Below are positions 43,599-55,078 of a DNA stretch of 64,000 nt, one piece after another. The translations under genes were made by a program, and so were the position numbers. Origin of the DNA: Clytia hemisphaerica. Taxonomy: Eukaryota > Cnidaria > Hydrozoa > Leptothecata > Clytiidae. The stretch covers positions 787,457 to 851,456 of the forward strand of contig CACVBU010000956.1 of NCBI GenBank assembly GCA_902728285.1, given 5' to 3'. Position 1 is the first letter of the stretch, and each line of letters opens with the position of its first letter. The notes below the pieces were generated by a model. That model worked only from the letters and a program-made list of their open reading frames with translations. It had not been told where the DNA came from and made no database searches.

Positions 43599-46500
43599 TT
43601 AACCATCTAAAAGCTTTCCTGATTGGATCACGTCCATCAGGGAGAAGGGAGAGGCTCCAGCTTTGGTCAGCACATTGTTCAATTGACTTTCGCCTTTGAC
43701 CCATTTGCTCGCAATCTCATTCTTCTTGATCATCTCACGTATGCAGTTGATTTCAACTCTGAGTCTTTTGTCACTCACAGCTGTCGAGGTTCCTGCCGAT
43801 TCAAACAAGGATCTACTGTCTGTGATGCAATCTATTTGAAGATCTTGGAGTTGTGGAGCGAATTCTTGAAGCATTTTGGAGAGATGAATTCCAGACTCTG
43901 CTCCGTCAGAAAATGAGAGAGTCTCTGCAGCGAGAGTTGATCGCACAACTCTTTTTACTTTGTTGGACGACCATGATATTGCAGTACATCTGCCCATTAC
44001 ATCAGTGCAAAAGACGATGTGTCCTCCTTGGCTGTTACCGTCATTTAGGTTGTTGAAACTTGCATCAGTGAAGACTTTAATCTTCATGGAGTTTAAGTCA
44101 AGTTTCGGTATTGTTAAGTATCCTGTACTTTGGATAAATTTTATTGTCTTGTTGATCCGTTTGATATCATCCAAAGTTGCAGAGCCAATACGAGAAGATA
44201 TTTCACTAACCGTGAAACTGATTTCTGGTCTCGTCATTCCTGCAACCCAGTTTAACTTTCCAATAGCTTGACGGATTTGTGACCTTTCAGCTTCATTAAC
44301 AGGTTCTTGTTTCGTGAGGTTCTTCCTTTCTTGAGCCAGACTAATGACTTCCAAATCCTTGACGTAATCATTTTGATCAATTTTGATTGTACAATCGTCA
44401 TTTTGCTGAAGGTGTATTCCAATGTACTTGAAATCGGTGTTGAACTCAGCTCCTATACTGAATGTCTCTTTCAGTTTGTCGATTATCTTGACGAATTGGT
44501 TGGTTCCTGCCCATAGGACATCATCGACAAAGCAATCCATGAGACCAAACAGCGTTGATCCATTGAACCAAAGAAAGATTCCTTGGTCTAAAGAGACAGG
44601 CTTTCCTTTCAACTTGATCAATTCAGTTCGTAATTTCAAATACCAACTCCGGCTTGCATCAGCTAGGCCATAAACAGTTTTCCGAAGTTTCCATAATTTG
44701 TTTGTACCAGCTTCTTTTGGAGGTTTTACATAGAGATCCCTGTTGATGGATTCACCTTGTAAGAAAGCTGTCTTTACGTCAAGTGAATGTAAGGACCAAG
44801 AATGAGATACCAACTTGAGTAGTGCTACTCGTAATCCTTCTTTGGAGCATGTTGGGCTATCTGTACGGAAGTCTTGGATTTCCTCAAAGCCCCTAGCGAC
44901 GAGTCTTGCCTTCACTGATGGTTGACCATTGATGACTTTTGGGGTAATAACCCATCTAAGGGACATTACACTTTGCCCAGTATTTTCAACCTCAAGATAA
45001 ACATCTTGGGACTTCCAAGAAGTCAGTTCTTTTTCTTTAGTATTTAACACCTCATTGTCATTACTCTGAAATAGGTTTGTTGAGATTGATGTTTCACTAT
45101 CGTCGTCATCTTCAATCTCGATGTCCTTGATGCTTTTGAAATTGACTGATTTCTTGGCTCCATCTGCAGTTTCAATGTTGAACCATCCGTCGTGCTTACC
45201 GCCGACCTTCCCAGCTCTTGATAGTATTTTTGCATTGACCCATTCGTTGTTTTTGTTTTGGAAGCGAATATTGATCTTAGGTTTTATCTTTACAGGGATC
45301 TGTGATGGTTTTCTTTGGGCAACCTTTCTGGTATGGCTGTTTGAGCTGTTTGATTGTATTCTATTTGTCTCATCATTGGTTGGCGTGATTTGTGGTTGTG
45401 TGTTATTTTCAGAATCGACATCAGATTCATCAGAGAACAAAGCATGGTTTTCTTGCATGTTATTGTTGATGGGAGTTGTAGTACTGTTGACATGATCAGT
45501 TGTTGTCTTTTCTTGTAGTCTATCACGATTGTTGTCTTCCGACTGTTGAAATGAAGAATGAACCAGTTTTACTCGACAGGGATGTACTCTAACATAATAG
45601 CTGCTATGTTTGATTAGTACTTGTTGTCCATCTTGTCCCAATACAATGCCGGGTCCATGCCATTCACTCGAGTCCTTTCGTTTGTAGTACACCTGATCAC
45701 CAGTAACATACTTCACATCACTTGAAGTACGGATGTTATGTGACAAGGCTCTTCTTATTCTTTCTAAATGTTCACTTTGGATGAAGGCTTCCCTAGCCTT
45801 ATGTAATGCATCAAGGTTCGTTTTGATCAACTTTGTTGCTGGTTCACCAGATAAGGCAGGGGGTTTGTCTGTGGTGACTGACGGTAATCGTGGATTAGTT
45901 CCAATTGCCAATTGGTAGGAAGAGAATCCATGAACATTTGCTAGTGAATTTTTGGCATTGGTACACCAAGAAAGTGCCATGTCGAAGCTACAGTCAGTGT
46001 CGTGTAGCACCTTATCCAACATGTTGGCAATAGTGAGGTTGTGTCTTTCCACAATTCCATTGGACCAGGGTGATTCGGCAGCTGTTGTTTTGATGGTGAT
46101 TCCAAATTGCTCAGCAAGGTCCATGAAATCAGCATTGGCAAATTCACCTCCATTGTCGACTAAGAATTTTTCAGGTGTTCCATACACTGAAATCCAAACT
46201 TTGAAGATGGCTTCTATGACTGTGTTTGGGTTTTTGTTCTTGGTAGTTGTAGCTGAAGACAATCTGGTGCACATGTCAATCAAATGGAGAATGATTTTGC
46301 TATCATAAAATTTCAGGTCCATAGCTACTGTTTCTTGAAATTGGGTTGCCATTGGTAAGCCAACAATTGGCTTAGGTGGGGCCTTTTGATACACTTGGCA
46401 GGTGGTACATTCAGCATCTACCTTTTTTAGTTCTTCCTTTAGTTCGTGATTGTTGGACCATGGGATGCCTGCCTTATTAATTAAGGATAGTAATTGTTTT

Positions 46501-47933
46501 AAGGAAGGGTGGGCAAACTGACGATGAAGTTTGATAGCTATTTGCTTGTTTCTTTGATTTGTTGTAGAGATGAATGTTATTCTTGTATTCCGATCTTCCA
46601 AATTCATAAGCAATTGTCTTGGTTTAGTTAGTGGAATGGTGTAATGTCCACTACTTGTGGTATTGAGTTTGATATTTTGGTTCATGGTTGATACCACATC
46701 TTTTTGAAAATCAAGAACCATGTTTGCTCGCTTCATGAAGGATCGTGATAGTAGGAGGGGTAGATCTTTTGATATTACATCAGTTTTGATTTGCACCTTT
46801 GTGATGCCAATGTACGCAGGAATACTGACACCTTGAGAAGCTTGTACTTGATCACCGACACCAAAGCGGTATACACTTTTGCTGCTGTAATGTTTAACAT
46901 CGTTCTTTTCAATTTCAGGTAATGATGATAGATATTGTTTTAGCCATACTTCTCCACATACAGTTTTGCTTGCACCACAGTCTAACAATCCACAGTTCCA
47001 TGTTTCTGACACCAGGTTACGAAGATTAACTTCAGAATCATCCACATTGTGAAGGATAATCTCATGGAAAACATAGGTTTCATTATTTGTGGAGTTGCGA
47101 TCTGGGCATTCTTGTTGCCAGTGGTTGATGCTATCACAAATTGAACATCTTGACACTCGACCAAACCGATCTAATGGGTTTTTAGCTTTTTCATGAACAT
47201 TTCTTCTATCAGGCTTACTTGATTGTTCAATCCGATAGTTGGTTTTTCGAATGGTTCCTCCTCTTGGCTTATTTTTATAGGTCTGGCGGTTTCTAGTATA
47301 GAAGGCATTTTCTTCTTCTTCAGAAGTGTTTTCCCCTTCGCTTTCTCTTCCATAAAATGTTGGCTCGCTCTTGATCTTTACTCCTGCAAAATCACTTTCT
47401 AAGCCAGAGATTGAGTCATCAGCAAACACTTTTACAAGTTTGTTTCTGACATCTTCATAATTTAAATCTGTGATGGTTGCTTTGATTAACTTTTCATGTG
47501 TTGGTTCGAGGTTAGCAGCTTTGAGTAGGCGATAGGCAAGGAGATCTTGAGGATATTGGATGTAGTTCTTTATCTTGTGTAGTCGTTTGTCAAATTCAAC
47601 AAGAAATTCACGAATGGTGCTTTCCTTGACACGTTTGTATCCCTCGAATTTTTCAATTGCGTTGAACTTCTCTGTAAGTTTGTCTTTTTCATAAATCTTG
47701 TCAAGCCTTGTCAAGATTTGTTTAATCCCATTTTCACCAGTAGTTTCCTCTTGTGACAATTCAAGGGCTGCTTCTTGTGCTTTTCCTTCAAGGGTCAATA
47801 CCAATGCTGGACCTTGTTTCTTCTTTTCAAGGGTTGTGAGCTCCGTCCATATATTGATTAGTTTCTTCCAATCACTATATGTCTTACTGGACGATAGCAA
47901 AGGAGGAGCTTTGTTGTAAGACGTAGATGTCAT
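43599..47933 (-). CDS. Copia gag-pol polyprotein
   Basis: 1444 residues in one frame. Gag has a CCHC knuckle near residue 265 (CSICDSINHWQQEC). Protease has LLDCGASKTV. Integrase follows with HRQFAHPSLKQLL and CTTCQVYQK (zinc finger), AMDLKFYDS, VDNGGEFANADF and PWSNGIVERHN (DDE core). Reverse transcriptase has LDVKTAFLQGE and CFVDDVLWAG, and RNase H has FTDASFNN, AAETLSFSDGAE and CITDSRSLFE. The integrase-before-RT order defines Copia/Ty1. Length and domain set are normal, and no stop or missing catalytic residue was noticed. Expected to be made from one genomic RNA starting in the right-hand LTR. Confidence 0.95.
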   Translation of the reverse strand: MTSTSYNKAPPLLSSSKTYSDWKKLINIWTELTTLEKKKQGPALVLTLEGKAQEAALELSQEETTGENGIKQILTRLDKIYEKDKLTEKFNAIEKFEGYKRVKESTIREFLVEFDKRLHKIKNYIQYPQDLLAYRLLKAANLEPTHEKLIKATITDLNYEDVRNKLVKVFADDSISGLESDFAGVKIKSEPTFYGRESEGENTSEEEENAFYTRNRQTYKNKPRGGTIRKTNYRIEQSSKPDRRNVHEKAKNPLDRFGRVSRCSICDSINHWQQECPDRNSTNNETYVFHEIILHNVDDSEVNLRNLVSETWNCGLLDCGASKTVCGEVWLKQYLSSLPEIEKNDVKHYSSKSVYRFGVGDQVQASQGVSIPAYIGITKVQIKTDVISKDLPLLLSRSFMKRANMVLDFQKDVVSTMNQNIKLNTTSSGHYTIPLTKPRQLLMNLEDRNTRITFISTTNQRNKQIAIKLHRQFAHPSLKQLLSLINKAGIPWSNNHELKEELKKVDAECTTCQVYQKAPPKPIVGLPMATQFQETVAMDLKFYDSKIILHLIDMCTRLSSATTTKNKNPNTVIEAIFKVWISVYGTPEKFLVDNGGEFANADFMDLAEQFGITIKTTAAESPWSNGIVERHNLTIANMLDKVLHDTDCSFDMALSWCTNAKNSLANVHGFSSYQLAIGTNPRLPSVTTDKPPALSGEPATKLIKTNLDALHKAREAFIQSEHLERIRRALSHNIRTSSDVKYVTGDQVYYKRKDSSEWHGPGIVLGQDGQQVLIKHSSYYVRVHPCRVKLVHSSFQQSEDNNRDRLQEKTTTDHVNSTTTPINNNMQENHALFSDESDVDSENNTQPQITPTNDETNRIQSNSSNSHTRKVAQRKPSQIPVKIKPKINIRFQNKNNEWVNAKILSRAGKVGGKHDGWFNIETADGAKKSVNFKSIKDIEIEDDDDSETSISTNLFQSNDNEVLNTKEKELTSWKSQDVYLEVENTGQSVMSLRWVITPKVINGQPSVKARLVARGFEEIQDFRTDSPTCSKEGLRVALLKLVSHSWSLHSLDVKTAFLQGESINRDLYVKPPKEAGTNKLWKLRKTVYGLADASRSWYLKLRTELIKLKGKPVSLDQGIFLWFNGSTLFGLMDCFVDDVLWAGTNQFVKIIDKLKETFSIGAEFNTDFKYIGIHLQQNDDCTIKIDQNDYVKDLEVISLAQERKNLTKQEPVNEAERSQIRQAIGKLNWVAGMTRPEISFTVSEISSRIGSATLDDIKRINKTIKFIQSTGYLTIPKLDLNSMKIKVFTDASFNNLNDGNSQGGHIVFCTDVMGRCTAISWSSNKVKRVVRSTLAAETLSFSDGAESGIHLSKMLQEFAPQLQDLQIDCITDSRSLFESAGTSTAVSDKRLRVEINCIREMIKKNEIASKWVKGESQLNNVLTKAGASPFSLMDVIQSGKLLDG

Positions 47934-47987
47934 TGTTCCTCTGCTACCATGTAAAAATGAAGAAGATTACCTTTCTTCAGGGTGCGG

Positions 47988-48176
47988 TGGTCTTCACCAA
48001 TTGTTAGTTCTCGTCACGATCAGTATCATCAGTTATTGTCAGTAAGTCTTAACACGAATTAACACAACAGGTAAATGTACAGTTCATTCATTCACATAAA
48101 TTAAAGCTCCTCCACAGCTGTTATTATTTGTTATCAATTATTATTATGTCTGTAACGAAACAATGGATGATTAACA
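47988..48176 (-). repeat. 5' LTR of the Copia element
   Basis: Partner of 42901-43089. It lies 54 bp upstream of the gag-pol ATG on the minus strand. Confidence 0.93.
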
Positions 48177-50165
48177 TTTTGCACCTTTGTACCAAAAATC
48201 AAAAGATTTCTATGCTTCAATCCTGAGAAAAGTTGGTAACAGACGAACGGACGGACGGACGGACGGACGGACGGACGGACGGACGGACGGACGGACGGAC
48301 GGACGGACGAACGCAGGTTAATTTATAGGACCTCCACCCCACCGGGGTAGGTCCAAAAATCTAATTAAAATGTGCAAAAACGACGATTTCCGGCATTTTC
48401 AACCGGAAAAAAAATTTTCTCAAAAATCGAACTCGGCCATCGGCGAATACGCATCTTTCTGCAAAAAATCAGAAAAAACTAAGGATTTAAATTCGAGAAA
48501 ATGTCAAAAAAACAGTTTTTCCAGCATATTTCCAGCATTTTCGACCAGAAAATCAGGCTCCGCCACATTTTAGGTATTGTCATATTGCATCAGTGTGCAA
48601 AATTTCATAAAAAAATATAAAGTACAGCTCGAGAAATTCAAGAAATACTATCTTTCCGGCGAAAATAGGTTGTTCCAGCGATTTTTTAATTTCCGGCTTA
48701 AAAAATCAATTTTATTGAAAATTGAAACATGCTTGATGGTGGGCATTGCTATTAATAATGTTTTTGAATGAAAAAACAACCAATTATAAGGAAAAAGTCC
48801 AATGAAAATCCAGAAAACGGTGATTTCCGGCATATTTCCGGCATGTTTCCGGCATTTTCGGCCGGAGAAAAAATTTTCTTAAAAATCGGACTCAGCCATG
48901 TTTTGAGCATTGTTAATACGCATCTTTGAGCAAAAAATCAGAAAAAACTAATGAGAAAATCTTGAGAAAATGCCAAAAAACCGCCAAAAAATTGCGATTC
49001 GATTGTCAAACGCAATCAAATAGCGATCGAATATTACCCAAGATTTGCCGTTCGATTGCGGACTGTGATTAAATCAATCGTATATTACCCAAGATTTGCC
49101 ATTCAATTGCATTGATAACGTTAGATTAATTGATCCTTACAATTATGTTTGATTAGGTTCGATCTTGTTCGGTTGATTTGATATTGTACAAGCAAGCGAT
49201 AAGAAGAAGGCGCAAATACAACAGGCTTGTTTGTTATCTCAGTTTCCGATGGCGGATCAGCTGGCCACCCACGCTATCTAAAGCTCTAAAGGAGTGGGCC
49301 AATTTCCCATCAAAGAAAGAATGATAGCCGCAGCCTTTGATGTGCCGCATCCCCAGCCGGGTTTTATCTGGTATTCCTATGGCGGATTTGCGGCCTCCCA
49401 CGCTAAAGCTCTAAAGGAGCGTGCCAATTTCCCATTGGCGAAGAATGATAGTCGGCCTTTGATGTACCGCATTCCAAGGCGGATTCAACTACCCTTAGGA
49501 GAAAAAGGCTAATCAAAATATTTAGGTTGGACCTGCCAATCCCCGAAAACAAGGGCTGGGTTACCAGACCTCCCGCTACTAAATCCTTGACGCAGTCTTG
49601 CAAAATTCCGTAATCTATAAGACTTCCAGATGTTGAAAATTTGTCTGACCTTCAGAGCTTTAGCATGTCGGATGAAAATTTTTGCATCTACTGGGTGCCA
49701 GATCAACTTACCCTTGCGCGTAAAGCTACAAATATTTTGGTTGGATTTTCACGTTCACAAAATTTTTTTCAATTCACGCATTCACGCAAACCGCTGGGGG
49801 GTATTTAAATATTCAAATATGTTGTATATCGAAGCAGATCGAACCTTCTGTTAAAAGGGAACTCCATGTATTCCTTTTCTTCATGTTATTCGAATCCTTG
49901 TTTATCAAGATTTAAAAAGTTTACCACGCATGCAGCCTGAGAATTACTAGGAAAATCAAGAAAGGCGCATAGGCAAGTACCACCCCGCCCACAGCGTTTT
50001 TTATATTTTGAAAAATCTTTCTGAACTTTGCGTTATCTTTTCAGTCAGTGAAAAAGAGTTTGGTATACTACAGGCTAATAGACAAGAGAACTTTGCCCGT
50101 GAAGCAGATCGAGCACAATCAAAGCTAAAATTCAATCGTAAAGAATCGACAATCAATCCAAAATC
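48177..50165. other. repeat field without genes
   Basis: Begins with the continuation of the CATCTTTGTGCAAAAAATC-type repeat, interrupted by a GGAC microsatellite. ATCGAA-rich DNA lies near 49000-49170. Two direct copies of a roughly 130-bp unit (CCACGCT...AAGCTCTAAAGGAG, then GCCAATTTCCCA and CCTTTGATGTRCCGCAT) sit near 49266-49360 and 49396-49480. Open frames here are short and repeat-derived. Confidence 0.6.
48243..48311. repeat. tetranucleotide microsatellite (GGAC)n
   Basis: About 16 uninterrupted units, flanked on both sides by the variant GAAC. Confidence 0.95.
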
Positions 50166-50500
50166 GAACATATTCAACAATCAATCGAATAATTGGATGT
50201 AATTGACGATAAATAGAATCAATCAAATGAATTTGACGATCAATCGAATCAAACAAATGTATTAGACGATCAATCGAATCAATCAAATGTATTTGACGAT
50301 CAATCGAATCAATCAAATGTATTTGACGATCAATCGAATCAATCAAATGTATTTGACGATCAATCGAATCAGTCAAATGTATTTGACAATCAATCGAATC
50401 AATCAAATGTATTTGACGATCAATCGAACCAATCAAATGTATTTTACAATCAATCGAACCAATCAAATGTATTTGACAATCAATCGAACCAATCGAAATT
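50166..50500. repeat. 30-bp tandem array, about 11 units
   Basis: Units of the type ATGTATTTGACGATCAATCG plus AATCAATCAA; ends are more diverged, middle units near-identical. Because 30 is divisible by 3, both strands show long repetitive open frames, which are not genes. ATCGAA-rich palindromic sequence continues to about 50570. Confidence 0.92.
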
Positions 50501-50643
50501 TGTTCGAACACAATCGAATATTATACAGGAATCAGCTATTCGATTGAGATTTGATTGCGTTCGATTACGTTCAATTGGTTTGATTACAATTTTCGTTTTA
50601 AGTTGTTCGATTGACACCTTCTGGTTATTGCTTTTATTACTAC

Positions 50644-52641
50644 CAGTCACGAGTTTTTGCCTAATTAGGAAAGTATTTTACAATCTTCCTGATTTTCCTA
50701 ATTAGGAAAGGAAAGACCTAATAAAACCCTTTCTACATGATGCGGAAACACAATCTCAAAATGTGTCTGGGGCTTTAAGGCTAGGAAAGTTATATGTTTC
50801 AGGTGGTATATCTCAACACTCCGCCCGTGAGATAGATCAATTTTGACTTACTAAAACTAATGATCATGGTTAGAACTTGGAGTGATTGGGAGAAAGCATA
50901 ACTTTCAGTTAGGGAAACCATCCTGGATTCTGCCATTCTATAAGCCAGCAAAAACTAACCTGATAACAGCTGTTCATAATTTTCTTACGCGCACGGTAAA
51001 CCTCTAAAGGCGCTTGAAAATTATACATCTGGGGAAAATGGTCCTACCAAGGAAAATTTCACAACAAGAATCTTGTTTTGCGCCAGAAAGTCAAAAACTG
51101 ATACGGCGCTCTATTCATAAACACAATCACGCAACTTTGTTGTCACCCCCAGTCTTTACGCGGTCCTTACGATTTCAAGATCGCATATTCGTCAGATTGT
51201 ATGTTTTCACCCATCCCTTTAGAGCTTCAGCGTGGTGGGCAGAAAACAATCACAATCTGATCCTCTGATCTCAGATTAGCAAAAACTAAATGACACTTGT
51301 AAACTTAAGTTTCTTACCATTTTCCATCGAAAACAACCAAAAACATTGCTACTTCCCAAAGCCGGAGACCAAAACAAATCATCTTCCAAGATTATAGCGC
51401 CCTTTTGGATCTATTGTTAAAGCCATCTTAAATGGTGGAAAGAGTTAGGGAAAGACAAAGGCGCCCGTTTGCTTCAAGGGTGGCAACGCCAAAACGCCCA
51501 ATATGATCTTCCAACACAAGGCGAGTTATTTGCCGCGCGAGTTACGGCATTCACTCCACCGCAGCGCACAGCGAAGCGTGTTTCAATGAATATCATTAAT
51601 TATAAGAATATCTTATGTGCTTACCTTTGGTTAACTTCGAGTGCTTCATTGAAAATGAAGAAGGTAAGAAGATAAAAAATGCGCTGGATAATTTTCATTC
51701 AGTGTAGATCTAAAGCTCTAAAGCAGCATCTAATAACATGAAAACCAGAATATGATTCTTCAATGGGAATCAAAACTATAAAGTGCACTTACAAACATCA
51801 ATTTGTCAGATCTAACAAAATTAATAACCGCACTATCATCATTGTCAATAAAACAAACGATTTTCTGTCAAGAGCCTTGTAAACATTCCAACAACATCCA
51901 TCGGAATGATCTATCACAGCTCAGTCTACCATTTTAAGCGCGGTCCGAGGATTGAGCCGAGAACGCTCTGCGAGCTCCTGCGCGGGTGAAAAACTTCAAT
52001 CTGTCAATCATTTTCTCAAGCGAAGAGTATGCGAAACGATTCTAGCTTTACGATAGTGCCGCGGATCATCAATGGATAGTATTCAATTATCATTATCCCT
52101 TTATTTTCATTACTCGAACTTTTGCAAAAAAAAAGGAAAAATAGATAAGTTGTATTTTTTACTGCTCTATTCACATACTGAATTTGAAAGATCTATGTGG
52201 CGTTTTTTTGCAAACTTAAAAAAACTGATTTTTGTCCCCCCTTTGCGGGACTTTGGCTTAAGTGCTTGAGTGCAGTATAGGGTACACAGTCCAAACATGC
52301 GTTTCCCGTAATTTTTGTGTGAAGAGTTAGGTCTATACTGTCATTATAACAGTTTGGTCATTCATCGCTGAAAGTTTGAAAAAGTTTTTCAGACGCAAAA
52401 AAAAACTTCAGCCAATTAAAAGCACAGTGTGCTTAAACTTACTATGTTTGCTACATCGTCTTGGCTAAAAAAAGTGCGAAAAGACACGAACGTCATTTTT
52501 TAATGAGTGATGTTATGATTTTTTTTATTGCGGCCGCGTACAGGAACTCGCCAAATGTTCCTAACTGACTTTTTTTAGCACTTTCAGGAAAGCCGGGAGA
52601 GTTCTAAAATACTTTCCTAATTAGGCAAAATCTCCTGACTG
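50644..52641. mobile_element. 2.0-kb non-autonomous DNA transposon with about 45-bp TIRs
   Basis: Ends are inverted: CAGTCACGAGTTTTTGCCTA at 50644 pairs with the complement ending at 52641. 26 bp (TTTTGCCTAATTAGGAAAG and onward) are perfect and the rest shows a few mismatches. ACTAC flanks both ends, a possible 5-bp target duplication. No transposase-like frame inside; the longest frames are under 85 codons and unrecognised. Part of the interior (51190-51265) resembles 28650-28710. Confidence 0.72.
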
Positions 52642-55078
52642 ACTACTCCTCCATGCCATGGCCAGGGTTTTCCTCCAGTGAAACAATCAACTTTATATAG
52701 CAGGCTTTGTCATTTAGAAGTTCCAGGCGTGTGGTCAATCACACTCCTAAACCATTAATTTAAGGAGTTTCAGGCATAATAAGGTGTGCGATGCACTACT
52801 TTTCGCTGAAAACTCAAAATTTAAGGCGTGTGATTTATCACTCTCCTAAGAGGCTTTTAGTGTGTGTGGAGGCGTGCGCGTGCTATCGCACGCCTCAAAT
52901 GATGCAGCCTGATATAGCTATATATACCGAGAACTTTTTCAACTAGTCTTTTGTTTTATCATCTTTCTATCATTATCATTCAGTTAGTGGAAGTAATTCG
53001 ATTTGTGAATCATGTCACATAGACTGATAGAACAAAAAAAAAATAGCAAAAGAACAAAGGAATTACCCATACACCATAGCCACCATACGCCACCATTTCA
53101 AAACCATGGGGAATCGAGATTGTTCATCTATGGCTCAAATTTTAGGCAATTTCTCATAGTTTTTGAAAATGTTAATTTCATTAAAAAGCGCTGGGTTATT
53201 TTTCATAAATCCCTTTAGAAGTTTTGCGGCTCAATTTTTTTGCTTGCGAGTCAAGTAAACGATATAGCGCCTTCGCAGCATTAATCTTTGATACGCATTT
53301 TGGCGGGACGCTAGTTTGACTTGTTCTCAACCTGTCTCAACTCGTTTGGGTTCCTGTAATAAAAACGTTATTGTGAACTTTGAACATGCTTAAAATCAAG
53401 TTACTTCCACTAACTGTCATTGTATTTCATTGATTATTTCTTATTTTTCAAGAGACCTACGGGTGGGTATAGTATAGAGCCAATGCAATAGAGGTCTGAG
53501 TAATTTTTTTTTCGAGGAGCCAATAAACTTTTAAACTTTCACTTTCTAGCAGTCAGCCTGTCAGCCAGCAGAGAGCGGCAGTTACTATCCAAAAAAAGGT
53601 CATAAACGTTAATAAACAGACAAGGCTGCCCGACAAATAAGCAGAGAAGTGAAAATTACCTTTGAGGACTTGGCCATTTTGTCGAGAACTGAGTTTGTTT
53701 TTTTTTAAATGCCTTTCTGTAAAACCAGACCAACTGTTTCTGTACTGATCTGACTCATAAAATTCTCGGAAAATTATCAAAACCACTGATTCAGCAGCTT
53801 AATGATCGTCATCCAAAAAAGTTTAATCAGGGGGTAACAATTTTAGTAGGGTAGGTAAATGCTTAGTGAAAAAAATATTTACTTTGTTTTTTGTATCATA
53901 TTATTATTACCTATTGTTTAAATAAATATATATATCTTTAAAGAATTGTTCTTGCATATATATGTACTGTACATATACGTTAACTATTGTCAATTGACCC
54001 CCGGTGCATGTCGACCGGGCGGAAGGCGGACGGGACGAGAAACAAACCGTTAGCAGTCGAGTACTATTGCAAATTAGGAGAAATGCGGGTATTTCGCTTA
54101 AATAGGATGAATTATCCTAAATAAGATAAAATCGATAGCTTAGTTAGGAGAAATAGAAGAAAAAGTTGATTTTCTGAACAACTTCAGAGATCCGCGTCTT
54201 TTTAACTCTCTAAATCAATTATACTCATAAAGAAGATCATGTTAGGCCAAATGTTTGTAATGCAACCTTGGTATTGTTGAGTATGTTTCCATACAAATTA
54301 TAAAATTAGAAAAACCAAAAATTTATTTCACAGTTTTCATTGAGTCTCACTTGTTTTCCTTTGTTCTTTTGTTTCATTCAGTCCCTTGTGACACATCAGT
54401 TTCTCAATTCTCATGTGGAATGTCTTTTGTTTTAAAGTTCATTTTTGTCAACAATGTGTCACTCTAGGATAATTACTTTTAATTATTTATTCATTTAATT
54501 GCTTTTTTCACTTAGTTAATTTAATGACATAATATGGATAGGGACTTATTTTTTATATAAATACAGGCACACATTTCAGTTCACTTCAATTCTGACTTGA
54601 CAGTCATAGAGTCAAGATGTCAAGGAAATCAGATTTTCACAAATTTTAATAATAATTCATTTTGATTTTCACTTGTGCACTGGGTACTCGCAGTATTTAT
54701 TCACTGGCTACCTGGTAGGTTTTTGTTTTTGCATTTTTGTTTCTTTGCTTTTTTCATGTGTCAGCCATTTTGTTTTTCTGTGCCTTAGCTTTAAGACTTT
54801 GTATATTTTCAGTACATTGAAACTTATTCACTCATATAGACTTATACTTTTTCAATTCATATATACACACTATACTTTTAAACATCTAGACTTATACTTT
54901 TAAAGACATTTTGGACTTAGAAAATCTTTCAAATATTTTGGACTGTTTTATTTTGAAACTTATTTGACCAATTGTAATTTACCTTTTTAGTTTGAACAAT
55001 ATCAACGTTCCGAACACTGTCAGTCTCAAATCCCTTTGCACTACATTCAAACAGTGGTGACACTTCAACTCAATTCAA
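52642..55078. other. non-coding DNA and probable leader/LTR region of the following BEL/Pao element
   Basis: 52730-52905 has repeated GGCGTGTG-like phrases. A poly-purine/T-rich region follows. The last several hundred bases before 55079 should include the 5' LTR and leader of the BEL/Pao element, but without a second LTR in the window the boundaries cannot be set. ATTCAAACAGTGGTGACAC near 55047 resembles the leader start of the other BEL/Pao copy (TTCAAACAGCAC). Confidence 0.5.

Larger units (their letters stand above)
42901..48176 (-). mobile_element. Copia (Ty1) LTR retrotransposon, apparently intact
   Basis: 5.28 kb on the minus strand with 189-bp LTRs (42901-43089 and 47988-48176) that differ at one base (CTCATCAC versus CTCGTCAC), a single uninterrupted 1444-codon gag-pol frame, and a purine-rich tract (GAAAGAAGAAAGAGGGAGAT on the minus strand) just before the 3' LTR. 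Flanks TTCGG and TTTTG do not give a clear 5-bp target duplication. It looks young and possibly active. Confidence 0.95.

Noticed and set aside
48243-48311. Possible regulatory GC box cluster
   Set aside because: A plain GGAC microsatellite without gene context.
50125-50547. Repetitive open frames on both strands
   Set aside because: Produced by a 30-bp tandem repeat whose period is a multiple of three.
54673-54903. 76-codon hydrophobic plus-strand frame resembling a membrane protein
   Set aside because: Phe/Leu/Ser-rich translation of T-rich DNA, probably in the LTR or leader of the BEL/Pao element.
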